Below are positions 22,932-32,975 of a stretch of 64,000 nucleotides of DNA, in pieces. Within the stretch, counting starts at the first letter, position 1; the number at the start of each line of letters is the position of its first letter. The stretch spans positions 2,944,001 through 3,008,000 of the forward strand of contig NZ_JAMCOS010000001.1 of assembly GCF_028069655.1 (NCBI RefSeq), read 5' to 3'. Made by a program: the position numbers and the translations under genes. This DNA is from Acidovorax sp. NCPPB 4044 (GTDB taxonomy: Bacteria > Pseudomonadota > Gammaproteobacteria > Burkholderiales > Burkholderiaceae_C). The notes beneath the pieces were generated by a model. That model saw nothing but the letters and a program-made list of their open reading frames with translations, made no database searches and had not been told where the DNA came from.

Positions 22932-24011
22932 TCAGAGCTTCTGCGCCTGCATGAACCGATCGAACGTCCCTTCCGTGAACCGGAACCAAGCGTTCTGGTC
23001 CGCCAGGAACTTGGAATAGTCCGAATACACCTTCTTCCACTCCGGATTGGTGTTGTTCAGGTCCGCATAGATCTGCTGCGCCGACTTGAACGCCGCGTTC
23101 ATCACGTCCTGCGTGAACGGACGCAGCTTCGTGCCCGAACCCACCAACTGCTTGATCGCCACGGGGTTGCGCGCGTCGTACTTGGCCAGCATGGAGATGT
23201 TGGCGTGCGAGGCCGAGGCCTCGACCACGGCCTTGTACTCGGCCGGCAGGCCTTCCCAGGCCTTGGTGTTGATATAAAAGTCGAGCTGCGGGCCGCCTTC
23301 CCACCAGCCGGGGTAGTAGTAGAACGGCGCGACCTTGTTGAAGCCCAGCTTCTGGTCGTCGTAGGGGCCGACCCACTCCAGCGCGTCGATGGTGCCCTTC
23401 TCCAGCGCGGGGTACAGGTCGGCGCCGGGGATGGATTGCGGGATCACGCCGAAGGGCTCGAGCACCTTGCCCGCGAACGGGTTGGTGCGGAACTTCAGGC
23501 CCTTCAGGTCGGCGACGGACTTGATCTCCTTGCGGAACCAGCCGCCCATCTGCGCGCCCGTGTTGCCGCCCGGCAGGTTGATGATGTTGTACTTGGCGTA
23601 GAAGTCGCGCATGAGCTTCAGGCCGTTGCCTTCGTACATCCATGCGTTCATCTGCCGCGCGTTCAGGCCGAAGGGCACCGCGCAGCCCAGGCAGAACGTC
23701 GGGTCCTTGCCGTAGAAGTAGTAAGGCGCCGTGTGGGCCATCTCGACCGAGGCGTTCTGCACGCCGTCCACCACGCCGAAGGCGGGCATCAGTTCGCCGC
23801 CCGCGTGCACCGAGATCTGGAACTTGCCGCCCGTGGCTTCGCTGACCTTCTTGGAGAACACTTCCGCCGTGCCGTAGATGGTGTCCAGCGACTTGGGGAA
23901 GCTGGATGCAAGGCGCCAGCGGATGCTGGCCTGGGCGTGCACAGCGGGGGCTGCGCCGGCCGCCAGCACGCCGGCGATGCCTGCGTGCTTGAGGATGGAA
24001 CGACGATCCAT
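22932..24011 (-). CDS. TRAP transporter substrate-binding protein, TakP-like (2-oxo acid type)
   Basis: 359 residues. The start has a GGAG ribosome site. An RR-containing signal peptide (DRRSILKHAG ... AVHA-QA) could be Tat-dependent. The mature chain follows the TakP subfamily closely: WRLASSFPKSLDTIYG, YYFYGKDPTF, AVPFGLNARQMNAW, GGNTGAQMGGWFRKEI, YPALEKGTIDALEWVGPYDD and FYYYPGWWEGGP. TakP binds pyruvate and other 2-oxo acids with sodium, so a similar ligand is likely. The only TRAP permease genes in the window are dctQM at 19.1-21.3 kb, convergent with this gene and across the palindrome; I infer that they work together. Confidence 0.9.
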   Translation of the reverse strand: MDRRSILKHAGIAGVLAAGAAPAVHAQASIRWRLASSFPKSLDTIYGTAEVFSKKVSEATGGKFQISVHAGGELMPAFGVVDGVQNASVEMAHTAPYYFYGKDPTFCLGCAVPFGLNARQMNAWMYEGNGLKLMRDFYAKYNIINLPGGNTGAQMGGWFRKEIKSVADLKGLKFRTNPFAGKVLEPFGVIPQSIPGADLYPALEKGTIDALEWVGPYDDQKLGFNKVAPFYYYPGWWEGGPQLDFYINTKAWEGLPAEYKAVVEASASHANISMLAKYDARNPVAIKQLVGSGTKLRPFTQDVMNAAFKSAQQIYADLNNTNPEWKKVYSDYSKFLADQNAWFRFTEGTFDRFMQAQKL

Positions 24012-24321
24012 GGACTTATCTCCGGTAATGATTGCTTCGCTCGAGAGCGCTGGTGTGCGAGTGGCCGGTGCCCCGGATCACGGAGCCGGGGCGGCCCGCA
24101 CGGACTGTTTCAGCCGGAAACGATTGTAGGAACGGCCCCCACGGCGCCGTTGGGGGTTTTCCCGCGAAGGGCCGCCAGGGGCCGCGCGGGATTCAGGCTT
24201 CTGCAAGCTTTCCCGCAGGCAGGCAGGCAGGCAGGCATGCAGGCAAGGAGGAACGGCCGATCGGCGTGCGGCGCTCATCCCCCTGCGAGAGGAGAGGGAG
24301 GATGGGGGTCGATGGTCGCGG
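24012..24321. other. spacer between dxs and the TRAP binding-protein gene
   Basis: 310 bases with no supported gene. It should contain the promoter of the minus-strand gene at 22932-24011 and the end of the dxs transcript. Its one clear feature is a GCAG tetranucleotide run at 24215-24234. Confidence 0.6.
24215..24234 (+). repeat. GCAG tetranucleotide run
   Basis: Five exact GCAG units followed by degenerate GCAT, GCAG, GCAA units. It is about 200 bases upstream of the TRAP binding-protein start, where slippage could alter promoter spacing but not a reading frame. Confidence 0.8.
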
Positions 24322-26190
24322 TCACCCGCCCACGGGGCCGAAGCGCGCCGTGATGGACCGCACGAGGCCTTCCGCGTCCAGGCCCTGCAGCGCGAGCAGC
24401 TTCGCGGGATCGCCGTGTTCGATGAAGGCATCCGGCAGGCCGAGCTGCAGCAGCGGACGGGACACGCCGGCCGCGTTGAGCGCCTCGCCCACGGCACTGC
24501 CCGCGCCGCCCATCACGGCGCCCTCTTCCACCGTCACGATGGCATCGTGCGTGGCCGCGAGTTCCAGCAGCAGGGCCGTGTCGAGCGGCTTGGCCCAGCG
24601 CATGTTGGCCACGGTGGCATCCAGCGCCTCGCCGGCCTGCAGGGCCGGGTAGAGCAGCGTGCCGAAGGCCAGGATCGCGATGCGCCGGCCCGTGCGGCGC
24701 ACTTCGCCCTTGCCGAAGGGCAGGCCCTCGAGGCCGGGCAGCGGGGCCACGCCGGCGCCGCTGCCGCGCGGATAGCGCACGGCGACCGGGTGGTTCTGGG
24801 CGAACGCGGTGGACAGCAGCTGGCGGCACTCGCGCTCGTCCGCCGGGCAGGCGATGCTCATGTTCGGGATGCAGCGCACGAACGGGATGTCGTAGGCGCC
24901 CGCATGCGTGGCGCCGTCCGCGCCGACGAGGCCCGCCCGGTCGAGCGCGAACACCACCGGCAGGTTCTGCAGCGCCACGTCGTGGATGAGCTGGTCGTAG
25001 GCGCGCTGCAGGAAGGTGGAATAGATCGCCACCACGGGCTTCACGCCTTCGCAGGCCATGCCGGCCGCGAAGGTGACGGCATGCTGCTCGGCGATGCCCA
25101 CGTCGTAGTAGCGGCCGGGAAAGCGCTTTTCGAACTCCACCATGCCCGAGCCCTCGCGCATCGCGGGCGTGATGCCGACGAGGCGCTCGTCCTGCGCGGC
25201 CATGTCGCAGAGCCACTGGCCGAAGACGTGGGTGAAGGTCTGCTTCGGGGGCGTGGCGGGCGGCGTGATGCCCACGCTCGGGTCGAACTTGCCGGGGCCG
25301 TGGTAGGCCACGGGGTCGGCCTCGGCGAGCTTGTAGCCCTGCCCCTTCTTCGTGACCACGTGCAGGAACTGCGGCCCTTTCAGGCCCTTGATGTTCTCCA
25401 GCGTGGGGATGAGCGAATCGAGGTCGTGCCCGTCGATGGGGCCGATGTAGTTGAAGCCGAACTTCTCGAACAGCGTGGCCGGCACCACCATGCCCTTGGC
25501 CTGCTGCTCGAAGCGCTTGGCCAGCTCCAGCAGCGGCGGCACGGGTTTGAGCACCGTCTTGCCGACGTTCTTCGCGGCCGCGTAGAAGTGGCCGCTCATG
25601 AGCTGCGCGAGATAGCGGTTGAGCGCGCCCACGGGCGGGCTGATGCTCATGTCGTTGTCGTTCAGGACCACGAGCAGGTTGGCATCGGCCACGCCCGCGT
25701 TGTTGAGCGCCTCGAAGGCCATGCCGGCCGTCATGGCGCCGTCGCCGATGATGGCCACCGCGTGCCGGTCCTCGCCGCGCTGGCGGGCGGCCAGCGCCAT
25801 GCCGAGCGCCGCCGAGATGCTGGTGCTGGAATGCGCGGTGCCGAAGGTGTCGTACTCGCTTTCGGTGCGCAGCGGAAAGCCCGAGAGCCCGCCCAGCTGC
25901 CGCAGCGTGGGCATGCGCTCGCGCCGGCCCGTGAGGATCTTGTGCGGGTAGGTCTGGTGGCCCACGTCCCACACGAGGCGGTCGCGCGGCGTGTCGAACA
26001 CCGCGTGCAGCGCCACGGTGAGTTCCACCGTGCCGAGGTTGGAACTCAGGTGCCCCCCCGTCTTGGAGACGCTGTCCAGCACGAACGCGCGCAGTTCCAC
26101 GGCCAGGTCTTTCAACTGGGCGCGCGACATGCGGCGCAGGTCGGCCGGTTCGTTCACGGTCTGCAGGAGGGGAAAGGGTGTCGTGGGCAT
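24322..26190 (-). CDS. dxs: 1-deoxy-D-xylulose-5-phosphate synthase
   Basis: 622 residues from the ATG at 26190; the frame is open far beyond but that part is antisense to ispA. Condenses pyruvate and glyceraldehyde-3-phosphate, the first step of the MEP isoprenoid pathway. Visible are [19 protein letters not shown] (active-site His), the thiamine-diphosphate motif [18 protein letters not shown] ... NDNDMSISP, the transketolase-like [18 protein letters not shown] (catalytic Glu) and [15 protein letters not shown]. Third gene of the xseB-ispA-dxs group, with 167 bases between ispA and dxs. Confidence 0.96.
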   Translation of the reverse strand: MPTTPFPLLQTVNEPADLRRMSRAQLKDLAVELRAFVLDSVSKTGGHLSSNLGTVELTVALHAVFDTPRDRLVWDVGHQTYPHKILTGRRERMPTLRQLGGLSGFPLRTESEYDTFGTAHSSTSISAALGMALAARQRGEDRHAVAIIGDGAMTAGMAFEALNNAGVADANLLVVLNDNDMSISPPVGALNRYLAQLMSGHFYAAAKNVGKTVLKPVPPLLELAKRFEQQAKGMVVPATLFEKFGFNYIGPIDGHDLDSLIPTLENIKGLKGPQFLHVVTKKGQGYKLAEADPVAYHGPGKFDPSVGITPPATPPKQTFTHVFGQWLCDMAAQDERLVGITPAMREGSGMVEFEKRFPGRYYDVGIAEQHAVTFAAGMACEGVKPVVAIYSTFLQRAYDQLIHDVALQNLPVVFALDRAGLVGADGATHAGAYDIPFVRCIPNMSIACPADERECRQLLSTAFAQNHPVAVRYPRGSGAGVAPLPGLEGLPFGKGEVRRTGRRIAILAFGTLLYPALQAGEALDATVANMRWAKPLDTALLLELAATHDAIVTVEEGAVMGGAGSAVGEALNAAGVSRPLLQLGLPDAFIEHGDPAKLLALQGLDAEGLVRSITARFGPVGG

Positions 26191-26357
26191 ATGCTCTGAT
26201 TCTGATAGCTGCCGAGGTCCATCGGGCGACGGCATGGGGCGGGATCCACCGGATTCCGGCACCCGGGCGGCGGGAAGTCCGGCGCTTCCGCCGGTGGCGC
26301 GGACGGGGCGGCGGCGTGGCGCATGGGGGTTCGCATGCGCCGCCACGCCCGCCAGTG

Positions 26358-27278
26358 TCAGCGCGAGCGGTCGATGACCATGTCGGCCAAGTCCGCCAGC
26401 GCACGCGTGCGCGGCAGGCCGCTGCCGCGCAAGGCGGCGTGCGCCTCGTCGCGCAGCGCGGCGGCATGGGCGCGCGCGCGCTCCAGGCCCAGCAGCGAGA
26501 CGTAGGTGGGCTTGTCGCTGGCCGCGTCCTTGCCGGCCGTCTTGCCGAGCGTGGCGGAATCGGCCACCACGTCGAGCACGTCGTCCACCACCTGGAAGGC
26601 CAGCCCCAGCGCCGCGCCGTAGCGCGACAGCGCCTCCCAGGCGGCCGGCGCCACGGGTCCGCAGGCCGCGCCCATCAGCACGCTGGCCTGCAGCAGCGCG
26701 CCGGTCTTCAGGCGGTGCATGCGGCGCAGCTCGTCCTCGGTGAGCGCGAGCCCCACGCTCGCGAGGTCGATCGCCTGGCCGCCGGCCATGCCGTCGGCGC
26801 CCGCGGCGCGCGCCAGCAGGCGGCACAGCTGTGCCTGCACGGCGTCGGGCACCACGGCTTCGGGGGTGAGCAGTTCGAACGCCAGGGCCTGGAGCGCGTC
26901 GCCCGCCAGCAGCGCCTGCGCCTGCCCGAACTGCACGTGCACCGTGGGCTTGCCGCGGCGCAGCACGTCGTTGTCCATGCAGGGCATGTCGTCGTGCACG
27001 AGGGAATAGGCATGGATCAGCTCGACCGAGCAGGCGGCGCGCAGCGCGGCCTCTGCGTGGCCGCCCACCGCCTCGGAGGCGGCCAGCACCAGCAGCGGCC
27101 GCAGGCGCTTGCCGGCGCCCAGCACGGCGTAGCGCATGGCATCGCCCAGGCCGCCGGGCGCATCGGCGGGCACCCAGGCGCCGAGGGCATCCTCCACGTG
27201 CTGCAGCGCCTGGGCGCTCCACGCGGAGAGGTCGAAGCCCGCCTCGTCGGCGGGCGGGGAAAACGAAGCGGTGCCCAT
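26358..27278 (-). CDS. ispA: farnesyl/geranyl diphosphate synthase
   Basis: 306 residues. The start shares one base with the xseB stop (TGATG), so translation is coupled. It makes geranyl and farnesyl diphosphate from IPP and DMAPP. Both aspartate-rich motifs are intact: [11 protein letters not shown] (first, DDxxxxD) and [10 protein letters not shown] (second, DDxLD). Other family signs are [14 protein letters not shown] and [19 protein letters not shown]. With dxs just downstream the operon supplies prenyl precursors for quinones and undecaprenyl carriers. Confidence 0.95.
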   Translation of the reverse strand: MGTASFSPPADEAGFDLSAWSAQALQHVEDALGAWVPADAPGGLGDAMRYAVLGAGKRLRPLLVLAASEAVGGHAEAALRAACSVELIHAYSLVHDDMPCMDNDVLRRGKPTVHVQFGQAQALLAGDALQALAFELLTPEAVVPDAVQAQLCRLLARAAGADGMAGGQAIDLASVGLALTEDELRRMHRLKTGALLQASVLMGAACGPVAPAAWEALSRYGAALGLAFQVVDDVLDVVADSATLGKTAGKDAASDKPTYVSLLGLERARAHAAALRDEAHAALRGSGLPRTRALADLADMVIDRSR

Positions 27279-27526
27279 CAGTCTTGCGTCCACGGTTGCA
27301 GCGTGCCGTTCTCCAGCACCTTGATCTGGTCCTGCACGGCCTCCAGCCGGCCGCGGCAGAACGCCAGCAGCTCCGCGCCGCGCTGGTAGCCGGCCAGCAT
27401 CTGCTCCAGCGGCAGCTGGCCCGACTCGATGCGGCCCACCAGCTGCTCCAGCTCCTCCAGCGCGGCTTCGTAGCTGGCGGGTTCGGCGGGCTGGGGGGCG
27501 GGAGCGGTGGGGGAAGCCTTGGGCAT
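27278..27526 (-). CDS. xseB: exodeoxyribonuclease VII small subunit
   Basis: 82 residues, normal for XseB. After an Ala/Pro-rich head, the family core reads [40 protein letters not shown] and [12 protein letters not shown], an all-helical coiled coil that binds the large subunit XseA. xseA itself is not here. The arrangement xseB-ispA-dxs is common in proteobacteria. Confidence 0.93.
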   Translation of the reverse strand: MPKASPTAPAPQPAEPASYEAALEELEQLVGRIESGQLPLEQMLAGYQRGAELLAFCRGRLEAVQDQIKVLENGTLQPWTQD

Positions 27527-27799
27527 GGAGGGCGGCGCAGGAAAGCGCAGGTAAAACGGGCCATTTTAGGCGCAGCCCCCGATGCCCCCGCAGCGCCCGG
27601 CCGCGTCCCATGTCCCGCACGCGGCTGCACCTTCTTGCGCAATACACGCATGCAGGGCGCGGAAATAACCCCATTGGCTACAATCCCATTTCTTTCGTCG
27701 AACCGGCTGTGGGTAATTTGCTCGGCCGGTTTCGTTTTTTCCACGTCCCCCGTGCGCCCGCGCACCCTCCCTGTGGGGAGTCTTTAGGTCAGGTCACCC

Positions 27800-28939
27800 A
27801 TGTCTGATTTAAGTCTTCAACTGCAGCAGGCCGCAAGCCAACTACCAGTTTCAAGCTATTTCGATGATGCGTTGTTCCAGCGCGAGCTGAGCACCATCTT
27901 TCAGCGCGGGCCCCGCTATGTCGGGCACCGGCTGAGCGTGCCCGAGCCGGGCGATTACTACGCGCTGCCGCAGGAAGGACAGGGCCGTGCCCTGGTGCGC
28001 AACGCGCAGGGCGGCATCGAACTGGTCTCCAACGTGTGCCGCCACCGGCAGGCCGTGATGCTCCAGGGCAGCGGCAACCTGCAGGCCAGCGGCAAGGGCC
28101 ATGCGGCGGGCAACATCGTCTGCCCCCTGCACCGCTGGACCTATTCGCCCCAGGGCGAACTGCTGGGCGCGCCGCATTTCTCGCACGACCCGTGCCTGAA
28201 CCTGAACAACTACGCGCTGCGCGAGTGGAACGGCCTCCTCTTCGAGGACAACGGCCGCGACATCGCCGCCGACCTGGCCGGCATGGGCCCGGTGGCCGAG
28301 CTATCGTTCGACGGCTACGTGCGCGACAAGGTCGAACTGCACGAGTGCAACTACAACTGGAAGACCTTCATCGAGGTCTATCTGGAGGACTACCACGTGG
28401 GCCCGTTCCACCCGGGGCTGGGCAACTTCGTCACCTGCGACGACCTGCGCTGGGAGTTCCAGAAGCACTACTCCGTGCAGACCGTGGGCGTGGCCTCGAC
28501 CTTCGGCAAGCCGGGCTCGGATGTCTACCGCAAGTGGCACGAGGTGCTGCTGAACTACCGCGAGGGCCGCATGCCCGAGCGCGGCGCGATCTGGCTCACC
28601 TACTACCCCCACATCATGGTGGAGTGGTATCCGCACGTTCTCACGGTGTCCACACTGCACCCGGTCAGCCCGACGAAGACGCTCAACATGGTGGAGTTCT
28701 ACTACCCCGAGGAAATCGCGGCCTTCGAGCGCGAATTCGTCGAGGCGCAGCAGGCAGCCTACATGGAAACCTGCATCGAGGACGACGAGATTGGCGAGCG
28801 CATGGATGCCGGCCGCAAGGCGCTGCTGGAACGCGGCGACAACGAGGTCGGCCCCTACCAGAGCCCCATGGAAGACGGCATGCAGCACTTCCACGAGTGG
28901 TACCGCGATGCCATGGGAGACGCCGTTCCGCAGCGCTGA
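27800..28939 (+). CDS. Rieske non-heme iron oxygenase, alpha subunit
   Basis: 379 residues. The Rieske [2Fe-2S] site is CRHRQ ... CPLHRWTYSPQGELLG (C-x-H then C-x-x-H). The catalytic domain carries the mononuclear iron ligands in EVYLEDYHVGPFHPG (D/E-x-x-H-x(4)-H) preceded by CNYNWKTFIE. Such proteins hydroxylate or demethylate aromatic or similar substrates and need a separate reductase. None is beside it, and there is no beta subunit, so it resembles single-component-type oxygenases (choline-, vanillate- or stachydrine-demethylase-like). The substrate cannot be told. It lies alone between xseB (divergent) and a terminator. Confidence 0.85.
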   Translation: MSDLSLQLQQAASQLPVSSYFDDALFQRELSTIFQRGPRYVGHRLSVPEPGDYYALPQEGQGRALVRNAQGGIELVSNVCRHRQAVMLQGSGNLQASGKGHAAGNIVCPLHRWTYSPQGELLGAPHFSHDPCLNLNNYALREWNGLLFEDNGRDIAADLAGMGPVAELSFDGYVRDKVELHECNYNWKTFIEVYLEDYHVGPFHPGLGNFVTCDDLRWEFQKHYSVQTVGVASTFGKPGSDVYRKWHEVLLNYREGRMPERGAIWLTYYPHIMVEWYPHVLTVSTLHPVSPTKTLNMVEFYYPEEIAAFEREFVEAQQAAYMETCIEDDEIGERMDAGRKALLERGDNEVGPYQSPMEDGMQHFHEWYRDAMGDAVPQR

Positions 28940-28989
28940 AGCAACGGTTTCGACGCAGGGCCGCGCCGCCCTGCCCCACCATCCTGCCG

Positions 28990-29025
28990 AGCCGGCCCGG
29001 GAGTCCCTCCCCGGCCGGCTTTCTC
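28990..29025 (+). terminator. probable terminator after the Rieske oxygenase gene
   Basis: AGCCGGCC (28990-28997) pairs with GGCCGGCT (29013-29020), followed by a short TTCTC tail. A strong stem with a weak T-run. Confidence 0.55.
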
Positions 29026-29348
29026 ATGCCCGCCGCATCCCCTCGCCCGCGAGGCCGCCTGCGAGCAGGACGCTTAGCCGGGCACCGCAGGGCATGCAAA
29101 AGGTGAATGCGCCATATAGCGGTCGATATTCGATTCCGGCATATATGACGCCGACGCATGGCAGATGCCTATTGGCGCATAACCAAAAATGATGCCATCC
29201 CAACGATAAACGGACGCATGGGAAAATCAGGGAAATCACCCATTACCCCACCCTAGAATCGCCGGCAGCAACAAAAGAATATTGCGCGGCGATTATTTTT
29301 CACCCGCGTGCACCAGGAGACACCACCCACCATTCCAGGGAAATCCTC
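29026..29348 (+). other. AT-richer upstream region of the APC permease gene
   Basis: No gene is supported. The stretch is notably AT-rich for this genome and carries repeated GCGCCAT/GCGCAT/GACGCATGG-type words (29110-29220), which could be binding sites for a regulator. TAGAAT at 29254-29259 is a possible -10 box. An AGGGA ribosome site lies just before the GTG at 29349. Confidence 0.4.
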
Positions 29349-30638
29349 GTGCAATTGCAACGCCATATCGGCAGCCGAGAGCTGCTGGCTTTCTATATCT
29401 CTTCCGTGGTCGGCGCCGGGGTGCTCATCATCCCCGGCATCGCAGCCCAGATCGCAGGCCCGGCCTCGGTGGTGGCGTGGGGCCTGCTGGCCCTCATCAC
29501 GGCACCCGTGGCGGTCTGCTTCGCCAAGATGGCCATGCTGGCGCCCGAGAGCGGCGGTGTGCCCGCCTTCATCGAAAAATCCCTCCATCCGCGCCTTGGC
29601 AAAACCCTTTCGCTGCTGCTCACCCTCTCGATCGTGGTGAGCGACCCCATCATGGGACTGGCCGCGGCGCATTATCTCCATTCGCTGTTGCATTTCGACC
29701 GGCAATGGATCCCCCTGGTGGGTTATATATTTCTGCTGGCCGCATTGGGATTCAATGCCATGGGCATGAAAATCGGCGGAAAAATCCAGTCCGCCGCGGT
29801 GTTCATTCTCGTGGCCGGGCTGATCGCGGTCGTCGCCATCGCCCTGCCCCAGGGCAGCGCCCACACCATGACACCCTTCATGCCGCAGGGCTTCGGTTCC
29901 ATCGGCAGCGCCATGGTGGTGTGCTTCTTCGCCTTCCTGGGGTGGGAGAACGTTTCCTCCATCGCCGGAGAAGTCCGCGACCCCGAGCGCACCTTCCGCC
30001 GCGTCATTCCCTGGGCCGTGCTGATCGTGAGCGGCCTCTACGGGCTGATCGCGCTGACCTATGTATCCGTCGTGCCGGCGTCCGAGCGCGCCACGGCGCC
30101 CACGGTGCTCACACCCATCCTGCGCATCGCGGTCGGCGAGCAGGCGGCGGCCGTGGGCAGCGTGGTGGCGATCGTGCTGCTGCTGCTGGCGGTCAATTCG
30201 TGGGTGATGGGGGCTTCGCGGCAGATCTTCTCGCTGGCCCGCAAGGGCCTGCTGCCGAGCGCGCTGGGCCGCTGGAGCGCACCGCAAGGCGCTCCGCGCA
30301 ACGCGCTCGCCGTGCTGGCCGTCATCTACGGCGTGTTCACGCTGTGCCTCACGTTCTTCCACATCCCCGAAGAGGGCCTGATCCAGTTCGCCAATGCGAA
30401 TTTCATCGTGATCTACCTCTTCGCGTTCGGCGCGGCGCTCAAGGTCTTCCGTTCGGCGCGCATGCGCGCCTGCGCCTGGGTCGCCATCCTCGCGAGCGCC
30501 GCGCTGGTGCCCCTGCTGGGCACGATGGTGCTGGTCTCCCTCGGCATTGCCGCCGTACTGTTCATCGGGCTGGCATGGCGTGAAAGCCATCTGGCGCGCC
30601 GCCCTTCCTCGGCCGACGCCTTGCCGAGGCTGCGCTGA
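29349..30638 (+). CDS. APC-superfamily amino-acid permease/exporter (YjeH-like)
   Basis: 429 residues from GTG 29349. Twelve or so helices. The family-typical first helix reads LLAFYISSVVGAGVLIIPGI, followed by GPASVVAWGLLALITAP, SGGVPAFIEKSLHPRLGK, then FFAFLGWENVSSIAGEVRDP and the cytoplasmic RQIFSLARKGLLP. The overall pattern is closest to YjeH, which exports methionine and branched-chain amino acids in E. coli; this is by eye. Its neighbours downstream are another small-molecule carrier and sulfur genes, but spacing indicates separate units. Confidence 0.8.
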   Translation: MQLQRHIGSRELLAFYISSVVGAGVLIIPGIAAQIAGPASVVAWGLLALITAPVAVCFAKMAMLAPESGGVPAFIEKSLHPRLGKTLSLLLTLSIVVSDPIMGLAAAHYLHSLLHFDRQWIPLVGYIFLLAALGFNAMGMKIGGKIQSAAVFILVAGLIAVVAIALPQGSAHTMTPFMPQGFGSIGSAMVVCFFAFLGWENVSSIAGEVRDPERTFRRVIPWAVLIVSGLYGLIALTYVSVVPASERATAPTVLTPILRIAVGEQAAAVGSVVAIVLLLLAVNSWVMGASRQIFSLARKGLLPSALGRWSAPQGAPRNALAVLAVIYGVFTLCLTFFHIPEEGLIQFANANFIVIYLFAFGAALKVFRSARMRACAWVAILASAALVPLLGTMVLVSLGIAAVLFIGLAWRESHLARRPSSADALPRLR

Positions 30639-30841
30639 AGCGGGCGGCATGCTCCGGTCGGGAGGGAATTTCTTTGCGGCCTTTCCGAACAACGGCCCGC
30701 CCTTGGCCTAACATCGGACGAGGCGCCCTCCGCTCCCTGCCGGTACCGGCACGGCAAGGCCTGCAGGGCGCCGCGCTCCGGCCCTCCGGAGCCCCGCACC
30801 GCCGATTCCTTTCTTCTTCTTCCGCATTCGCCCTACGCCCC

Positions 30842-31753
30842 ATGCAAGCTCTCTGGATGGTCCTGGCCGCTTTTCTGTTCGCGACCATGGGGGTGTGCGT
30901 GAAGCTCGCTTCGGCCCATTTCAATGCCGCCGAGCTGGTGTGCTACCGGGGCCTCATCGGCATGGCGATCCTCTGGGCGCTGGCACGGCGCCAGGGCGTG
31001 GGGCTGGGCACCCGCTACCCCGGCATGCACGCCTGGCGCAGCCTGATCGGCGTGGCATCGCTGGGCGCGTGGTTCTACGCCATCGCCCACCTGCCGCTCG
31101 CGACCGCCATGACGCTCAACTACATGAGCAGCGTCTGGATCGCCGCGTTCATCGTGGGCGGCGCGCTGCTGGCGTGGCGGCCCACGGCGGGGGCGGCACG
31201 GCCGCCGCTGCAGGCCCCGCTGGTCGTGGCCGTGCTCGCGGGCTTCGTGGGCGTGGTCATGATGCTGCGCCCCAGCCTGGACGCCCACCAGATGTTCGCC
31301 GGCCTGATCGGCCTGTTGTCGGGCCTGTCCGCCGCCTTCGCGTACATGCAGGTGATGGCGCTGTCGCGCATCGGCGAGCCGGAGACGCGCACGGTGTTCT
31401 ATTTCGCCGTGGGCTCGGCCTTGGGGGGAGGTGGGGCCATGGTGCTCACCGGCACCTCGGACTGGCCCGGCTGGCCGGCCCTGTGGCTGCTGCCCATCGG
31501 CGTCCTGGCCGCCCTCGGCCAGCTCTGCATGACGCGCGCCTACGCCCGCGCCCTCACGCAGCGCGGCACGCTCGTGGTGGCGAATCTGCAGTATTCGGGC
31601 ATTGTGTTCGCCGCCCTCTACAGCCTGCTGCTCTTCGGGGACGACATCCCCCCCATCGGCTGGGCCGGCATGGCGCTGATCGTGGGCAGCGGCATCGTGG
31701 CGACCGTGCTGCGCGCCCGCGCGGCCCCCGGGGCCCCCGCCGAAGAACACTGA
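30842..31753 (+). CDS. EamA/DMT-family permease
   Basis: 303 residues from ATG 30842. Ten helices in two repeats of the EamA type: MVLAAFLFATMGVCVKLAS, ELVCYRGLIGMAILWAL, LATAMTLNYMSSVWIAAFIV, then the second half LSGLSAAFAYMQVMALSRIG ... ALGQLCMTRAYARALTQRGT and VVANLQYSGIVFAALYSLLL. Members export metabolites such as amino acids or nucleosides. The ligand is unknown. It is followed at 129 bases by the sulfurtransferase gene on the same strand. Confidence 0.85.
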   Translation: MQALWMVLAAFLFATMGVCVKLASAHFNAAELVCYRGLIGMAILWALARRQGVGLGTRYPGMHAWRSLIGVASLGAWFYAIAHLPLATAMTLNYMSSVWIAAFIVGGALLAWRPTAGAARPPLQAPLVVAVLAGFVGVVMMLRPSLDAHQMFAGLIGLLSGLSAAFAYMQVMALSRIGEPETRTVFYFAVGSALGGGGAMVLTGTSDWPGWPALWLLPIGVLAALGQLCMTRAYARALTQRGTLVVANLQYSGIVFAALYSLLLFGDDIPPIGWAGMALIVGSGIVATVLRARAAPGAPAEEH

Positions 31754-31882
31754 GACCCTGCATGCGGCATGCGCCGACGCCGCAGGCCCGCGCGTGCGCT
31801 GCACAATGGCTCCGCCGGCGGCGCCTGGGACCCACAGCCCGCAGCGCGCCCGTCCCTCCGGCTTTCACTTCCTGACCGCACC

Positions 31883-32782
31883 ATGGCCTACACCACCCTC
31901 ATCTCCGCCCAAGAACTGAAGGCATTGCGCGCGAGCGGCGCTCCCGTGATGGTCTTCGATTGCACCTTCGATCTGTCGCAGCCCTCGCGCGGCGCGCAGC
32001 AGTACCTCGAATCACACATCCCCGGCGCGGTGTACGCGCACCTCGACGAGGCGCTGAGCGCCAGGCACGGCGCGCCCGGCGCGGGCGGCGTGCTCGTGGC
32101 CACCGAAGGCGACGGCCCCGCCTCGGGCGGGCGCCACCCGCTGCCCAACCGCGAGCGCTTCGCCACGTGGCTCTCGTCCGTCGGTTTCTCGAACGGCATG
32201 CAGGCCGTGGTGTACGACCGCAACGGCGCCAACTACTGCGGCCGCCTCTGGTGGATGCTGCAATGGGCCGGGCATGAAGCCGTGGCCGTGCTGGACGGCG
32301 GTCTGCAGGCCTGGGTGGAAGCCGGCGGCGAGGTCGCGACCGGCGAGGAGGCCGCGCACTTCCAGGCCAACTTCGCGGTGGGCGAGCCGCTGCAGCGCCT
32401 GGCCACCGCGGCCGACGTGCAGGCCGCCCTCGGCCAGCCCGGCCAGACGGTGGTGGATGCCCGCGCTCCGGCGCGCTACCGCGGCGAGGTCGAGCCCCTC
32501 GACCCCGTGGCCGGCCACATCCCCGGCGCGCTCAACCGCCCCTTCACCGAGAACATCGGCCCCGACGGGCGCTTCAAGCCCGCCGCGCAGCTGCGCGCGG
32601 AATTCGACGCGCTGCTCGCGGGCCGCGACCCCGCCACCGTGGTGCACCAGTGCGGCAGCGGCGTGAGCGCCGTGCCCAACCTGCTCGCGATGCAGCTCGC
32701 GGGCCTGGGCAAGAGCACGCTCTTCGCCGGCAGCTGGAGCGAATGGTGCAGCGACGCTTCGCGCCCGGTGGAGCGCGGCTGA
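31883..32782 (+). CDS. sseA: thiosulfate/3-mercaptopyruvate sulfurtransferase
   Basis: 299 residues forming two rhodanese domains. The first, inactive one has VMVFDCTFDLSQP and ESHIPGAVYAHLD. The second has TVVDARAPARYRGEVEP, GHIPGALNRPF and the active loop CGSGVSAVPNLLA with the catalytic cysteine. The CGSGV-S/T-A loop is usual for mercaptopyruvate sulfurtransferases. It moves sulfane sulfur to cyanide or other thiophiles. It sits directly upstream (193 bases) of the sulfur-compound uptake operon, though a functional link is inference. Confidence 0.9.
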   Translation: MAYTTLISAQELKALRASGAPVMVFDCTFDLSQPSRGAQQYLESHIPGAVYAHLDEALSARHGAPGAGGVLVATEGDGPASGGRHPLPNRERFATWLSSVGFSNGMQAVVYDRNGANYCGRLWWMLQWAGHEAVAVLDGGLQAWVEAGGEVATGEEAAHFQANFAVGEPLQRLATAADVQAALGQPGQTVVDARAPARYRGEVEPLDPVAGHIPGALNRPFTENIGPDGRFKPAAQLRAEFDALLAGRDPATVVHQCGSGVSAVPNLLAMQLAGLGKSTLFAGSWSEWCSDASRPVERG

Positions 32783-32975
32783 AGCCCCCCACCGCGCCCG
32801 GTGCCCCGCTCCGGCGCGGGCCCGGGCAGCCGCCCCTCTCCGATGAAAACGGCATAACCTAGTCCGGAAATCTTCGATCCCACGGGGAAAACCCGTCGCC
32901 AGAATGGCTGCAGCACCGCCCGCCCTGCCCCCCGGCAGCACCGCGTGGCGGCACCCGCAGCCCGAGGATCGAACG

